DNA of 57,255 bases from positions 1 to 57,255 of the forward strand of contig CAKZTD010000009.1 of NCBI GenBank assembly GCA_937921595.1, read 5' to 3'. The DNA comes from an uncultured Saprospiraceae bacterium. GTDB lineage: Bacteria; Bacteroidota; Bacteroidia; Chitinophagales; Saprospiraceae. Below, piece by piece: positions 8,835 through 18,626 of this stretch (positions are counted from its first letter, which is position 1; every line of letters starts with the position of its first letter). The position numbers were made by a program, and so were the translations under genes. Under the pieces are notes generated by a model. The model made no database searches. It saw only the letters and a list, made by a program, of their open reading frames with translations, and was not told the origin of the DNA.

Positions 8835-10292
8835 ATGCATCGATTTGTTTTGTTTTTAAGTCTGATTCTTTCTTTTAATGCTCTTGCTCAAACGAGTCTT
8901 CAGCGATCAATCGGTGAATTGGCGAAGGACCCAGTATTGAAATCTCAAGGTTTTAGCATGACGGTTATGGACGTCGAAAGTGGGGAAATTATTGCACAAC
9001 ACCAAAAGGACCGAGGATTAATTCCTGCTTCTTCGCTAAAGGTGGTCACTACATCGACGACCTTGGCTCTGTTGGGTGATGATTTTAAATTCAAAACAGA
9101 ACTGCAGTATGATGGAAGTATTGATGAAGCAGGTGTTTTGAATGGGAATGTTTACATCAAAGGTTATGGTGATCCGACCCTAGGTTCTGATCATTTTGAA
9201 AAAACAAATGATCTGGATGCGGTGATGGAAAAATTTGTTCAGGCGATTAAAGAAAAAGGAATTAAAAAGATAAATGGAAAGATCATAGGTGATGCTTCTT
9301 TTTTAGGAACACAAGTAGATTGCCGAACTTGGGTTTGGGAAGACATGGGGAATTACTATGGAGCAGGAGCATGGGGATTGAATATTCACGAGAACAGATA
9401 TTTTTTGACTTTTAAAAGAAACTCGACAATCGGGGCAAAACCTGAAGTTGAAAAAGTAGAACCGCATATTCCAAATTTGCTACACATGAATGAAATCACA
9501 CAAGCTGGAAAAGGCTCTGGTGATCATGCTTTTATTTTTGGATCGGTTTACAATTATACCCGATTTATCAGAGGAACTATTCCGATTGGAAAGACATCTT
9601 TTACAATCAAAGGATCTATTCCTGATCCGCCTTTTTTTGCTGCTTATTATTTAATGAAAAAATTAGAAGCGCAAGATATAGAAACCAATAAAGAAGCGAC
9701 CAGTCTTTTCGAATTGGAAAGAAATGGATTTCAAGATAATAATCGAATCGTCTTTTATACACACTATTCTCCGAATCTAAAAGACATTGTTCAGATTACG
9801 AATATGAAAAGTATCAACCTTTATTGTGAGGCGATGCTCCGATATTTGGGGGCTGATCGAAAAGGAAAGGGAACACCAGATGCAGGATTGGAAGTGATTC
9901 AAGAGTTTTTAAAAAATAAAAATTTCAATAAGAATAATTTTTTCATAGAAGACGGAAGTGGCTTGTCTCCTTTTAATACGGTGTCCAGTTTTCAGATGGC
10001 TACGGTGATGCGACTGATTGCTCAGGATAAAAAACTGTATACTTCCTTTCGACCATCCTTACCTGTAGCAGCTCAATCCGGAGCTTTGAAATATATGTTT
10101 AAAGGAACCAATGCAGCTGGAAAAATCAGAGCCAAAAGTGGTGGTATGAAACGCGTTCGATCATATACCGGATATGCGGAAACGAAATCAGGAAAGCTTA
10201 GAGCTTTCAGTATTATTTGTAATCACTTCACTTGTGAAAGTAGTGAGATGAGAAAGAAGATGGAACGGGTGATGCTGAAGATGATTGAGTAG
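8835..10292 (+). CDS. dacB: D-alanyl-D-alanine carboxypeptidase/endopeptidase, PBP4 type
   Basis: A 485-residue class C penicillin-binding protein with a signal peptide (residues 1-19, ending ALAQ). The active-site motifs are S-x-x-K at Ser66-Lys69 in PASSLK, S-x-N in KSINLYCEAML near residue 325, and K-S-G near 433 in RAKSGGMKRVRSYTGY. The stretch between the first two motifs is the extra domain typical of the S13/PBP4 family. The enzyme trims D-Ala from, or cuts cross-links in, periplasmic peptidoglycan. Length agrees with family members (about 450-490 residues). It is monocistronic: a MITE-like element and the next gene follow. Confidence 0.92.
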   Translation: MHRFVLFLSLILSFNALAQTSLQRSIGELAKDPVLKSQGFSMTVMDVESGEIIAQHQKDRGLIPASSLKVVTTSTTLALLGDDFKFKTELQYDGSIDEAGVLNGNVYIKGYGDPTLGSDHFEKTNDLDAVMEKFVQAIKEKGIKKINGKIIGDASFLGTQVDCRTWVWEDMGNYYGAGAWGLNIHENRYFLTFKRNSTIGAKPEVEKVEPHIPNLLHMNEITQAGKGSGDHAFIFGSVYNYTRFIRGTIPIGKTSFTIKGSIPDPPFFAAYYLMKKLEAQDIETNKEATSLFELERNGFQDNNRIVFYTHYSPNLKDIVQITNMKSINLYCEAMLRYLGADRKGKGTPDAGLEVIQEFLKNKNFNKNNFFIEDGSGLSPFNTVSSFQMATVMRLIAQDKKLYTSFRPSLPVAAQSGALKYMFKGTNAAGKIRAKSGGMKRVRSYTGYAETKSGKLRAFSIICNHFTCESSEMRKKMERVMLKMIE

Positions 10293-10354
10293 TGGATGAA
10301 GGAATGGGAAAGTTTTCTGAGAACTATTTCTTTGGAAAAAGCATTTTATATTTA

Positions 10355-10451
10355 GAACCTGTCCAAATTTTGTCTTCGATGGCGAAAAGTCTCAAATTAT
10401 GGTTCTTAAAGTGTGATTATCCAGACCGAACAATAAAGTTTGGGCAGGTTC
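10355..10451. mobile_element. MITE-like element, 97 bp, with TTA target duplication
   Basis: Terminal inverted repeats read GAACCTGTCCAAATTTT at the left and, on the other strand, GAACCTGCCCAAACTTT at the right (15 of 17 identical). They are flanked by TTA on both sides (10352-10354 and 10452-10454), as expected of a 3-bp target duplication. There is no ORF inside, so it would have to be moved by a transposase encoded elsewhere. A TNA duplication is typical of the IS1031 group of the IS5 family, but the family is not proven. Confidence 0.6.
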
Positions 10452-10507
10452 TTACCCGATGTTGAATAATAATGGATAAATTTGCCTGTAGTAAAATTCT
10501 ATATTAA

Positions 10508-11266
10508 ATGAATGTAATAAAACTCACCTATTTTTTAATGTTTGGTCTGTTGTTTTGTTTTGCCTGTGAAAGTAATTATAACGGAGGTAATTATAATGAG
10601 CAAACGAATAGCCATGATTATGAGAATTCTGATTCTCAGCGGAATAATGGAAATCAAGGAGTCAATCAATCTCCTTCGGATAATAATAGTTCAAATGGTA
10701 ATTATAGCGCTCGAGAGCTTTGGCAAAAGCCTAAGGTAGTGATAGATAAAATGGGAGACTTGACCGATAAAGTAGTGGCTGATATTGGAGCAGGGCCCTA
10801 TGGTTATTTTACAATCTACATTGCAGAAAATTCAGATGTTCAAAGAATCATGGCGATTGATATAGATAAAGAAGCATTGCAATTTATTGAAAATCAAAAA
10901 ATCACTTACCGCCAACCTATTCGCAACAGAATAGAAACTCGACTGGCACTTCGAGAAGACCCTAATCTAAAAGACGAAGAGGCCGATATCGTATTGATCG
11001 TTGACACTTACATGTATTTTGAAGATCCGATAGCCTATTTGAAAAATCTAAAGAAAGGTCTTAAAGGGGATGGGAAATTGATCATTATTGAATTTAAAAA
11101 AAGGAATACTCCGGAAGGACCTCCTTTGAGTTTTAGAACAGCTATAGGGAAATTAGAACAAGATTTGGAGAAAGCTGGTTACATCAATATTGATTCTGAT
11201 GACCAAACATTGGAATATCAATATATCGTGATTGCTCAGCCGGGGCCGAAGGAGGTTGTAGATTAG
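10508..11266 (+). CDS. Exported, lipoprotein-like class I SAM-dependent methyltransferase
   Basis: A 252-residue protein with an N-terminal export signal. The hydrophobic segment at about residues 7-19 ends CFAC-ES, a loose lipobox with Cys20. It is followed by about 45 residues rich in Asn, Ser and Gly, then a methyltransferase domain from about residue 68. The SAM-binding motif is VVADIGAGPYGYFT, the acidic end of strand 2 is IMAIDIDKEALQ, and motif IV is DIVLIVDTYMYFEDP. Homologous domains methylate small molecules, but SAM is not expected in the periplasm, so an exported form is puzzling. It could be periplasmic or surface-anchored with an altered role. It is convergent with the helical protein gene that follows. 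Confidence 0.75.
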   Translation: MNVIKLTYFLMFGLLFCFACESNYNGGNYNEQTNSHDYENSDSQRNNGNQGVNQSPSDNNSSNGNYSARELWQKPKVVIDKMGDLTDKVVADIGAGPYGYFTIYIAENSDVQRIMAIDIDKEALQFIENQKITYRQPIRNRIETRLALREDPNLKDEEADIVLIVDTYMYFEDPIAYLKNLKKGLKGDGKLIIIEFKKRNTPEGPPLSFRTAIGKLEQDLEKAGYINIDSDDQTLEYQYIVIAQPGPKEVVD

Positions 11267-11280
11267 AAAGGGACTGAAAT

Positions 11281-12681
11281 CTAAAATTGTAGTTTTCTAA
11301 TTTGTGCTAAAAGCCAATCTGACTCTGTCAGCGGATTAGTTTTTGAAATTAATTTACGAAGATTTTCAATTTCTTTTTTATCATAAAAATTAGTACTGAT
11401 TAATTTTCTAGTGACCTGAATAATATTGAAATAATTTTTCTGATGGTATCCAATCACTCTTTTTCTACGGATATAATTTTTCATCGCTTCCAGATGAGCA
11501 TCTAATAAATCCAGTTCTTCCAATTCGAAATAGGTTTTTAGTAAAAGCGTTTTTGCTCCAAGATTTAATAATAAATCCCGGTAATTCGATTTTTGCAATA
11601 GATCCAAAACAACGGGATAATTACTCCGATGATATTCTAATTTAGCTAAGGAGAAGCTGAAAGAACTTTCTCTATATTTCCGCTCTATATTTTTTTTATA
11701 TTTTAAAATAAATTGATCGACCCATTCAAAGTTCTTCGTTTTAATCCCTGCTGCTACAATGTTGTGATAGGTGAATCTGGAGAGTATTCCATTTTCTAAC
11801 AAATAATTTTTATCTAAACCTTCTTTATATAAATCCATAGCTTCCGAAAAAAAGTTAGTAGCACCTGTATTAATTTTTTTTATACAATAATTGATCGCTT
11901 GTAAATACAAGTCCCTGATTTCTATTGTTGAAAACAAAGTTCCATTTTTTAAGAGCAACTGCTTAAAGGTTCCAAAGTAATGCTCGTTTTCCACATTACT
12001 GAGCATAAGGTAACAATGGTAGTAAACAGCAATCGCCGGGATTTTTAAATAATTATCTTTTTTTAAATAAGAAAAAATCGGGTTTAACAGACCAAGATCA
12101 AATTCAGATTTATAAATTGTTTTATGAGAAACGATTAAACAAGCTTGTCTAAGTTTTGATATTAAAAATGCGGTATCTAAGGTGTCCGATAATTCCTGAC
12201 GATTTAATTCCATTGAAGGACTGTCAGCGGATTCTAATAGGAATCTTTCAAATTGTAATTGAAAAGAAAGATTATACCATTCCGCATTGCGTTCTTGATT
12301 TTGTTCTAATGTCTTGATTCCTTCTTTGATAATTCGTTCGACTTGCTTAGGGCTCTGGCGTTTTTTATAAGCTCTGGCAACATATAATTGTTGCGTATCC
12401 ACATCATCGAATAACTCGGTAGTAGTCAGGTATTTTTCTGCTAATCGAAACAAATAGCTCATCAAAAGTCTAAATTTACTGACTTCAAAAGGTTCATCAG
12501 GGTAGATACGGGTAAAAGCGTTTTGAGGATCTGTTTTATCCTTATTTGAGATGATATATTCAAATAAGAGCATTACATCCTTGCGTTGATTGAAGAAGGG
12601 AGAATGCAGAAATTTCCTAAAACTCCGTATATCAGATGGACTTAAGCTATTAATTACTTGAAGAAGTTTACTATTTTTCAC
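11281..12681 (-). CDS. Conserved helical protein of unknown function
   Basis: A 466-residue protein with no signal peptide or membrane segments. It opens MKNSKLLQVINSLSPSDIRS and continues with FRKFLHSPFFNQRKDVMLLF. The rest is a run of amphipathic helices rich in Leu, Tyr, Phe and Lys, reminiscent of TPR/solenoid proteins, but I see no clear TPR consensus. Similar openings (SPSDIRSFRKFLHSPFFN) occur, from memory, in proteins of Saprospiria and relatives. A scaffold or regulatory role is possible, but no function should be assigned. It is transcribed toward the methyltransferase gene, with only 14 bp between the two stops. Confidence 0.75.
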   Translation of the reverse strand: MKNSKLLQVINSLSPSDIRSFRKFLHSPFFNQRKDVMLLFEYIISNKDKTDPQNAFTRIYPDEPFEVSKFRLLMSYLFRLAEKYLTTTELFDDVDTQQLYVARAYKKRQSPKQVERIIKEGIKTLEQNQERNAEWYNLSFQLQFERFLLESADSPSMELNRQELSDTLDTAFLISKLRQACLIVSHKTIYKSEFDLGLLNPIFSYLKKDNYLKIPAIAVYYHCYLMLSNVENEHYFGTFKQLLLKNGTLFSTIEIRDLYLQAINYCIKKINTGATNFFSEAMDLYKEGLDKNYLLENGILSRFTYHNIVAAGIKTKNFEWVDQFILKYKKNIERKYRESSFSFSLAKLEYHRSNYPVVLDLLQKSNYRDLLLNLGAKTLLLKTYFELEELDLLDAHLEAMKNYIRRKRVIGYHQKNYFNIIQVTRKLISTNFYDKKEIENLRKLISKTNPLTESDWLLAQIRKLQF

Positions 12682-12889
12682 TTTTATTATCTATGACTAT
12701 TTTTTAATATGCTGATTAATAGATAATTATACGGATAATGTTTAATAATTGCTCTATAAATGATAATATTTGTATTTGTTTTCCCTATCAAATTATTAGA
12801 TCATTGTAATATGGAGCTAAATCTTGTTTGCTCATAATGAAGGTTGCTGTATTGGATTACAGATTTTACAAAAAAGAAAAATTAAGATT

Positions 12890-15736
12890 ATGAAAACGAA
12901 GATTTTTAAAGGAATACTGCTGCTACTTTTATTTGGGCAGATGGTAAATGCTCAAGGATGGGAGCGGTATATTGATGCGGATAGTTTACAAAGGACTTAT
13001 AGTAATGATATTATAAATACAGATAATGGAGATTACTTAATATTAAGTGTAGGGTCTGATCTTGATAATAAAGTACCTGCATTGCTTAGCAGGTTTAATG
13101 CTGAAGGGGATGAAATATGGAGAAAATCGTATTATAATCATGTTTCTAATGATCCGAATATTTTGGGGGTTTCATTGCTGGAAGGAAGTAATGAATCTTA
13201 TTATATTGTAGCACAAACATATGATAATCCCAGAAAAATTATGATACTAAATGTTAATGAAAGTGGAGACACTTTATGGACGAAACAGCAAGGCCCTTTC
13301 TTTGATTTAAATGGTAACCAGTTATTTCTAAAAGGTGCCACTTCTTTTCAAAATGGTTATTCTGTTGCAATGTCAAATCCTAACGGAAGTTCACTAGTTG
13401 TTAAGTTAGATGCAGAAGCAAACATAGAATATTTGGATACTGTTTCTTTTGATACGGGTGATATAGAACTATTAAGCATGGCGGAATCTTTAGATGGAAA
13501 CTTAGTTATTGGGGTGAACTATGGAGACGATACGATTATGGAATATTCAAATTATATTCAAAAAAGAGATTCTGGTGGAAATGAAATTTGGAGATATGAA
13601 CTTGATAGTTTGGAAACTTCTATACCTATAGTTTTTAAGGAAACGAGTAGTGGTGACTTTGTTGTATTCTTAAGAGGAACACTTTTAAAATTAAATGCGG
13701 ATGGAGTATTACAATGGGAGAAGTCATATCCAATATTTAGAGGTTATACATTTATTGAAGAGACGGATGACGGAGGATATATATTTTCTTCAACATATAT
13801 GTTAGATGTATTATTATGGAAAACAGATGCGAATGGAGAATTTATTTGGTCAAAAACATTTGATGGAGGAGGGACTTCTTGGGCGGGAAAGTATAGGGCG
13901 ATTCAAGATGGAGAAGGAGATATTATTATTGCAGGGCATTGCGAAGGAATTACGCCAGAGGATTCATCGTTTAAGCTTAGATCTTATATTATAAAAACAA
14001 ATTCAGATGGTAATCTTTACGAAAACTTTGTCAATGGAAAGGTCTTTCATGATGATGATTTAAGTTGTGTAGATGAAAATGAACAAGGCTTAGATAGGAT
14101 TTTAATTGAAGTTATTGGAAATGATACCCTTTACGATTTTGCAGATGAAACCGGATATTTTGAAATTAATCTGGATACCGGAGATTATGAGATTCGACCT
14201 AGACTCCCAAATCCATATTGGGAGACTTGTATTGATATTCCTTTTCCTTTTCCTTTTTCAGTTACGAATGCTCAGGATACACTGACTATAGATTTGCCTT
14301 TGCAAGCTGATGTAGAATGTCCATACTTAGAGGTAGATATTTCGACTCCTTTTTTGAGACGATGTTTTGATAATACCTATTACGTCAATTACTGTAATTC
14401 GGGTACTGTGGATGCAGAAGATCCCGTGGTCACGGTTATCTTAGATCCATTTCTGGAATATCAAAGTTCATCTATTGATTTAAGTGCACAATATGGCGAC
14501 ACCCTTGAATTTGAAATTCCAGATGTGGCGGTTGGGGTATGCGGTAGTTTTGAAATTCTCACCTATCTAGGTTGTGATTCAACAGTTATAGGTCAAACTC
14601 ATTGTGTCACTGCAATGATAACACCTGATTCTCTTTGTGGAGAATTGGATTCTTTGTGGAGCGGAGCGAGTCTTGCGGTAAGAGCCGAATGTACGGGAGA
14701 TAGTATTTTCTTTTTTATTGAAAATATTGGAACTAACGATATGAACGCTCCAGTAAATTATATCGTTACCGAAGATGTAATCATGTACAATGAAGAAGAA
14801 GTCCAATTAATGATAAACGAGTCTGTTCAGGTATTAGCAATGGAAGGAAATGGTGCAACTTGGCGATTAGAGGTTGATCAGGTCGAGGGGCATCCGGGAA
14901 ATAGCGATCCGAGTATTGTTGTAGAAGGTTGTGTCCCTGATGGCGAACCCTTTAATTTATATTTTGCAAATATCTTCCCGGAAGATGATGGCGATCCTTT
15001 TATTTCTATTGATTGTCAGGAAAATATTGGATCCTTTGATCCAAATGACAAACAAGGATTTCCAAAAGGTTGGGACGATGATCATTTTATCGAAAGAAAT
15101 CAAGATATTGAATATCTTATCCGTTTTCAAAATACTGGGACAGATACGGCATTTACGGTTGTAATAAAAGATCCGATTTCTACTCATTTGGATATCTCAA
15201 GTATTCGGCCGGGAGCAAGTAGTCATTCTTATCAGATGGGGTTTGAAGGAGATGATGTTTTGACTTTTACTTTTGATAATATCATGCTTCCAGATAGCAA
15301 TATCAACGAAGCCGCTTCTCATGGTTTTGTCAAATTTAAAATCGCTCAAAAAGAAGACTTGGAATTAGGAACAGTCATTAATAATCGAGCTTCTATCTTT
15401 TTTGATTTTAATGATTTAGTGAACACAAATGAGACCTTTCATACCATCGCAGAGCCTTTGATTACTGTCGCTATTGGAACGCCTCTTCTGTCTTCGGTGG
15501 ACATCAGTGCTTTTCCAAATCCATTTGAAGAATCGGCAACGATAAAAGTAGAAGGTTTAAACTTCAAGGAATTAAGCCTCCATGTATTTGATATCAATGG
15601 ACGATTGATCTCTTTTGATAAAACGCAGGGTAATCAATTTGTTTTAAAAAGAAATGGGCTGACAAGTGGGATGTATTTTTATCAGATTATCGGAGATGGA
15701 AAATTAGTAGGAGTGGGGAAAGTGATTGTTCAATAA
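12890..15736 (+). CDS. Large secreted protein with T9SS type A sorting domain
   Basis: A 948-residue secreted protein. The start at 12890 is chosen because MKTKIFKGILLLLLFGQMVN followed by AQ is a clean signal peptide; the 22 residues before it carry none. Residues 30-400 hold repeated W/D-G-rich blades (for example LWTKQQG, EIWRYEL, LQWEKSY, FIWSKTF), as in beta-propeller proteins. Then come Cys-containing Ig-like domains, and near residue 720 a block starting SFDPNDKQGFPKGW, common in Bacteroidota adhesin-like proteins. The last 75 residues are the T9SS type A domain (ISAFPNPFEESATIKVEG, SLHVFDINGRLIS, LTSGMYFYQI). It is probably exported and fixed to or released from the cell surface. Confidence 0.88.
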   Translation: MKTKIFKGILLLLLFGQMVNAQGWERYIDADSLQRTYSNDIINTDNGDYLILSVGSDLDNKVPALLSRFNAEGDEIWRKSYYNHVSNDPNILGVSLLEGSNESYYIVAQTYDNPRKIMILNVNESGDTLWTKQQGPFFDLNGNQLFLKGATSFQNGYSVAMSNPNGSSLVVKLDAEANIEYLDTVSFDTGDIELLSMAESLDGNLVIGVNYGDDTIMEYSNYIQKRDSGGNEIWRYELDSLETSIPIVFKETSSGDFVVFLRGTLLKLNADGVLQWEKSYPIFRGYTFIEETDDGGYIFSSTYMLDVLLWKTDANGEFIWSKTFDGGGTSWAGKYRAIQDGEGDIIIAGHCEGITPEDSSFKLRSYIIKTNSDGNLYENFVNGKVFHDDDLSCVDENEQGLDRILIEVIGNDTLYDFADETGYFEINLDTGDYEIRPRLPNPYWETCIDIPFPFPFSVTNAQDTLTIDLPLQADVECPYLEVDISTPFLRRCFDNTYYVNYCNSGTVDAEDPVVTVILDPFLEYQSSSIDLSAQYGDTLEFEIPDVAVGVCGSFEILTYLGCDSTVIGQTHCVTAMITPDSLCGELDSLWSGASLAVRAECTGDSIFFFIENIGTNDMNAPVNYIVTEDVIMYNEEEVQLMINESVQVLAMEGNGATWRLEVDQVEGHPGNSDPSIVVEGCVPDGEPFNLYFANIFPEDDGDPFISIDCQENIGSFDPNDKQGFPKGWDDDHFIERNQDIEYLIRFQNTGTDTAFTVVIKDPISTHLDISSIRPGASSHSYQMGFEGDDVLTFTFDNIMLPDSNINEAASHGFVKFKIAQKEDLELGTVINNRASIFFDFNDLVNTNETFHTIAEPLITVAIGTPLLSSVDISAFPNPFEESATIKVEGLNFKELSLHVFDINGRLISFDKTQGNQFVLKRNGLTSGMYFYQIIGDGKLVGVGKVIVQ

Positions 15737-15740
15737 ATAA

Positions 15741-15777
15741 AAAAAAAGGAGACGTAAATTTTACGTCTCCTTTTTTT
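15741..15777. terminator. Bidirectional rho-independent terminator
   Basis: A stem GGAGACGTAAA/TTTACGTCTCC with a minimal loop, flanked by A-tract on the left and T-tract on the right. It lies between the convergent T9SS gene and purA and should end both transcripts. Confidence 0.9.
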
Positions 15778-15799
15778 ATAATATCATTTTAAATAAATC

Positions 15800-17119
<1,320 letters not shown>

Positions 17120-17159
17120 TTAATAGTTTCTCAATAGTTCGGCTTAATTAACGAAACGT

Positions 17160-17200
17160 ATAAAAATACGAAAACCTGATGGAATTCCTCCTCATCAGGT
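17160..17200 (-). terminator. Terminator of the STAS-protein transcript
   Basis: On the minus strand ACCTGATG and CATCAGGT form an 8-bp stem (17193-17200 with 17174-17181), followed by TTTTCGTATTTTT. It lies downstream of the STAS gene and upstream of purA. The adjoining CGTATAAAAATACG is a second small palindrome. Confidence 0.65.
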
Positions 17201-17331
17201 GCGCAAAGTTACCAAAAATTAAAGATTTATTTAGAGCCGAAGAGCTTATTCTTGAGAAATTAATTATCTATGGAGATAATCTCCCTTCGCTCCTCACTTT
17301 TTACTCTTCCCCCTTCAATGTTCAGATCTAT

Positions 17332-17676
17332 TTACCCTTTCGTTTCAAGATTTTGAAGTGCTTCTTCGACCGTTTGTGTCAAAGTGAACATATTTTTCAA
17401 CTTAGTTACTTCAAGGAGACTAATCACTTGTTCGTTTGCATTCGCAACAGCAAGAGATCCGCCCTTTTCTTTGGAAGAGGTCATAATGGAAATAAGAAAA
17501 TTTAAACCAACACTATTCATAAAGTCTAACTCAGAAAGGTCAACGATAAATTCGTTGGAACCATTTTCCATTCGCTCTTTGACTTCTTTAAGGATGATTT
17601 TGTTTTCTAATTCGTTCAGAAGGTCGTTGACTTGAACGACCTGAATGGCTTCATGTTCGTGGATGGCATAGTTCAT
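17332..17676 (-). CDS. STAS-domain anti-sigma factor antagonist
   Basis: A 114-residue single STAS domain. The phosphorylation site sits in DLSELDFMNSVGLNF, with Ser55 as the expected target. The preceding strand and following helix match SpoIIAA/RsbV-like antagonists, which bind an anti-sigma kinase when unphosphorylated. No RsbW-like kinase or phosphatase is adjacent, so the partner is elsewhere. The gene stands alone between purA and the fur-type gene. About 130 bp separate its stop from the terminator hairpin at 17160-17200, and I see no gene in that gap. Confidence 0.87.
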   Translation of the reverse strand: MNYAIHEHEAIQVVQVNDLLNELENKIILKEVKERMENGSNEFIVDLSELDFMNSVGLNFLISIMTSSKEKGGSLAVANANEQVISLLEVTKLKNMFTLTQTVEEALQNLETKG

Positions 17677-18032
17677 GGGAGTTCTGTTTTGTATTTAAAA
17701 ATAGTGTTCAGCGTGTCGTGTAGATCTATTCTCTTGGTCTATTCATAAATGTTGTATCAAAAAACTTACCAAATATATTACAATTTTTAAAAATATATAA
17801 TAATTATTTTAATTTTTAAAAGAACTTTCATGAAAACTACTACTATTAGGGATGAAAGGAGGATGAGAGGTGATGAAAGTGATTAAAAAAACGGAGACTT
17901 TTTTGAAATTTGAATACGATAATAAATCAAAACTGAATTGAGAACCAGTTTTAATACAAATATCTATGGCTAAGGTATAATTACCATTAGGTTAAATGGC
18001 GGAGAAAAGAAGTGCAAAACTATCTAAAAAAA
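17677..18032. other. AT-rich intergenic region
   Basis: 356 bp between the STAS gene and the Fur-family gene, both on the minus strand. It should hold the STAS promoter. A long A/T run spans about 17770-17830. A 22-codon ORF starting near 17870 is too short to support. I see nothing else. Confidence 0.4.
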
Positions 18033-18500
18033 CTATTCTGATTCTTCCACACAATCTTCACAATAGCCATAAAGGTTAAGCGAATGATGAGTCACTTTGA
18101 ATTTGAGCAATTCCCCCATCATGTTTTTGATTTGTTGAATTCGCGGATCACAAAATTCAACGACCTTCCCACAATTCCCACAGATAATATGGTCATGTTG
18201 TTTGAAACCATATGATTTTTCATACTGGGCGAGATTTTTACCAAACTGATGCTTGGTGACTAAATCACAGGTTACCAAAAGGTCTAAGGTATTATAAACC
18301 GTTGCTCGACTGACTCGATAGTTTTGAGTCTTCATATGGATGTATAAAGCCTCTGCATCAAAATGATCATCTCTTTTGTAAATCTCTTCCAAAATCGCGT
18401 AACGTTCCGGAGTTTTCCGAAAGCCATTTTTTTCCAGATGAGCGGAAAAAATATTAATTACTTCTTTTATGGTAGAGTCTTCTTTTTTTTGAGTTGACAT
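18033..18500 (-). CDS. Fur-family transcriptional regulator
   Basis: A 155-residue Fur-family repressor. The winged-helix part contains NGFRKTPERYAILEEIYKRD and YRVSRATVYNTLDLLV. The dimer/metal part has HDHIICGNCGKVVEF and ends LYGYCEDC, giving two CxxC structural-zinc pairs, plus HHS near the C terminus. Fur, PerR and Zur cannot be told apart by eye. The ATG at 18500 is chosen because a TATCTTTG promoter lies 20 bp upstream, so an upstream ATG at 18539 would precede the transcript. It follows rel on the same strand but appears to have its own promoter. Confidence 0.88.
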   Translation of the reverse strand: MSTQKKEDSTIKEVINIFSAHLEKNGFRKTPERYAILEEIYKRDDHFDAEALYIHMKTQNYRVSRATVYNTLDLLVTCDLVTKHQFGKNLAQYEKSYGFKQHDHIICGNCGKVVEFCDPRIQQIKNMMGELLKFKVTHHSLNLYGYCEDCVEESE

Positions 18501-18520
18501 AAGCAACTGATTGTTTGGTA

Positions 18521-18528
18521 CAAAGATA
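18521..18528 (-). promoter_or_regulatory. Promoter -7 box of the Fur-family gene
   Basis: On the minus strand TATCTTTG matches the Bacteroidota TAnnTTTG box exactly, with TTG about 21 bp upstream. Transcription would start near 18514, leaving a leader of about 14 nt. Confidence 0.7.
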
Positions 18529-18626
18529 ATCATTGCCATTCATAATCTTCAATTCTACTTTCATCCTTTTTATGGGAAAGGCATGGGAAGGACATTTTAT
18601 AACTGGTTATGGCCGGATGAATTAGC

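Noticed and set aside
12824-12889. Longer start for the large T9SS protein
   Set aside because: The 22 extra residues include two Cys and basic residues and precede a clean signal peptide; the internal ATG at 12890 fits better.
17179-17505. 108-codon plus-strand frame near the STAS gene
   Set aside because: It overlaps the STAS CDS on the other strand, begins inside a terminator hairpin and has no family pattern.
17870-17938. 22-codon ORF after a purine-rich stretch
   Set aside because: Too short, with no promoter or conserved feature.
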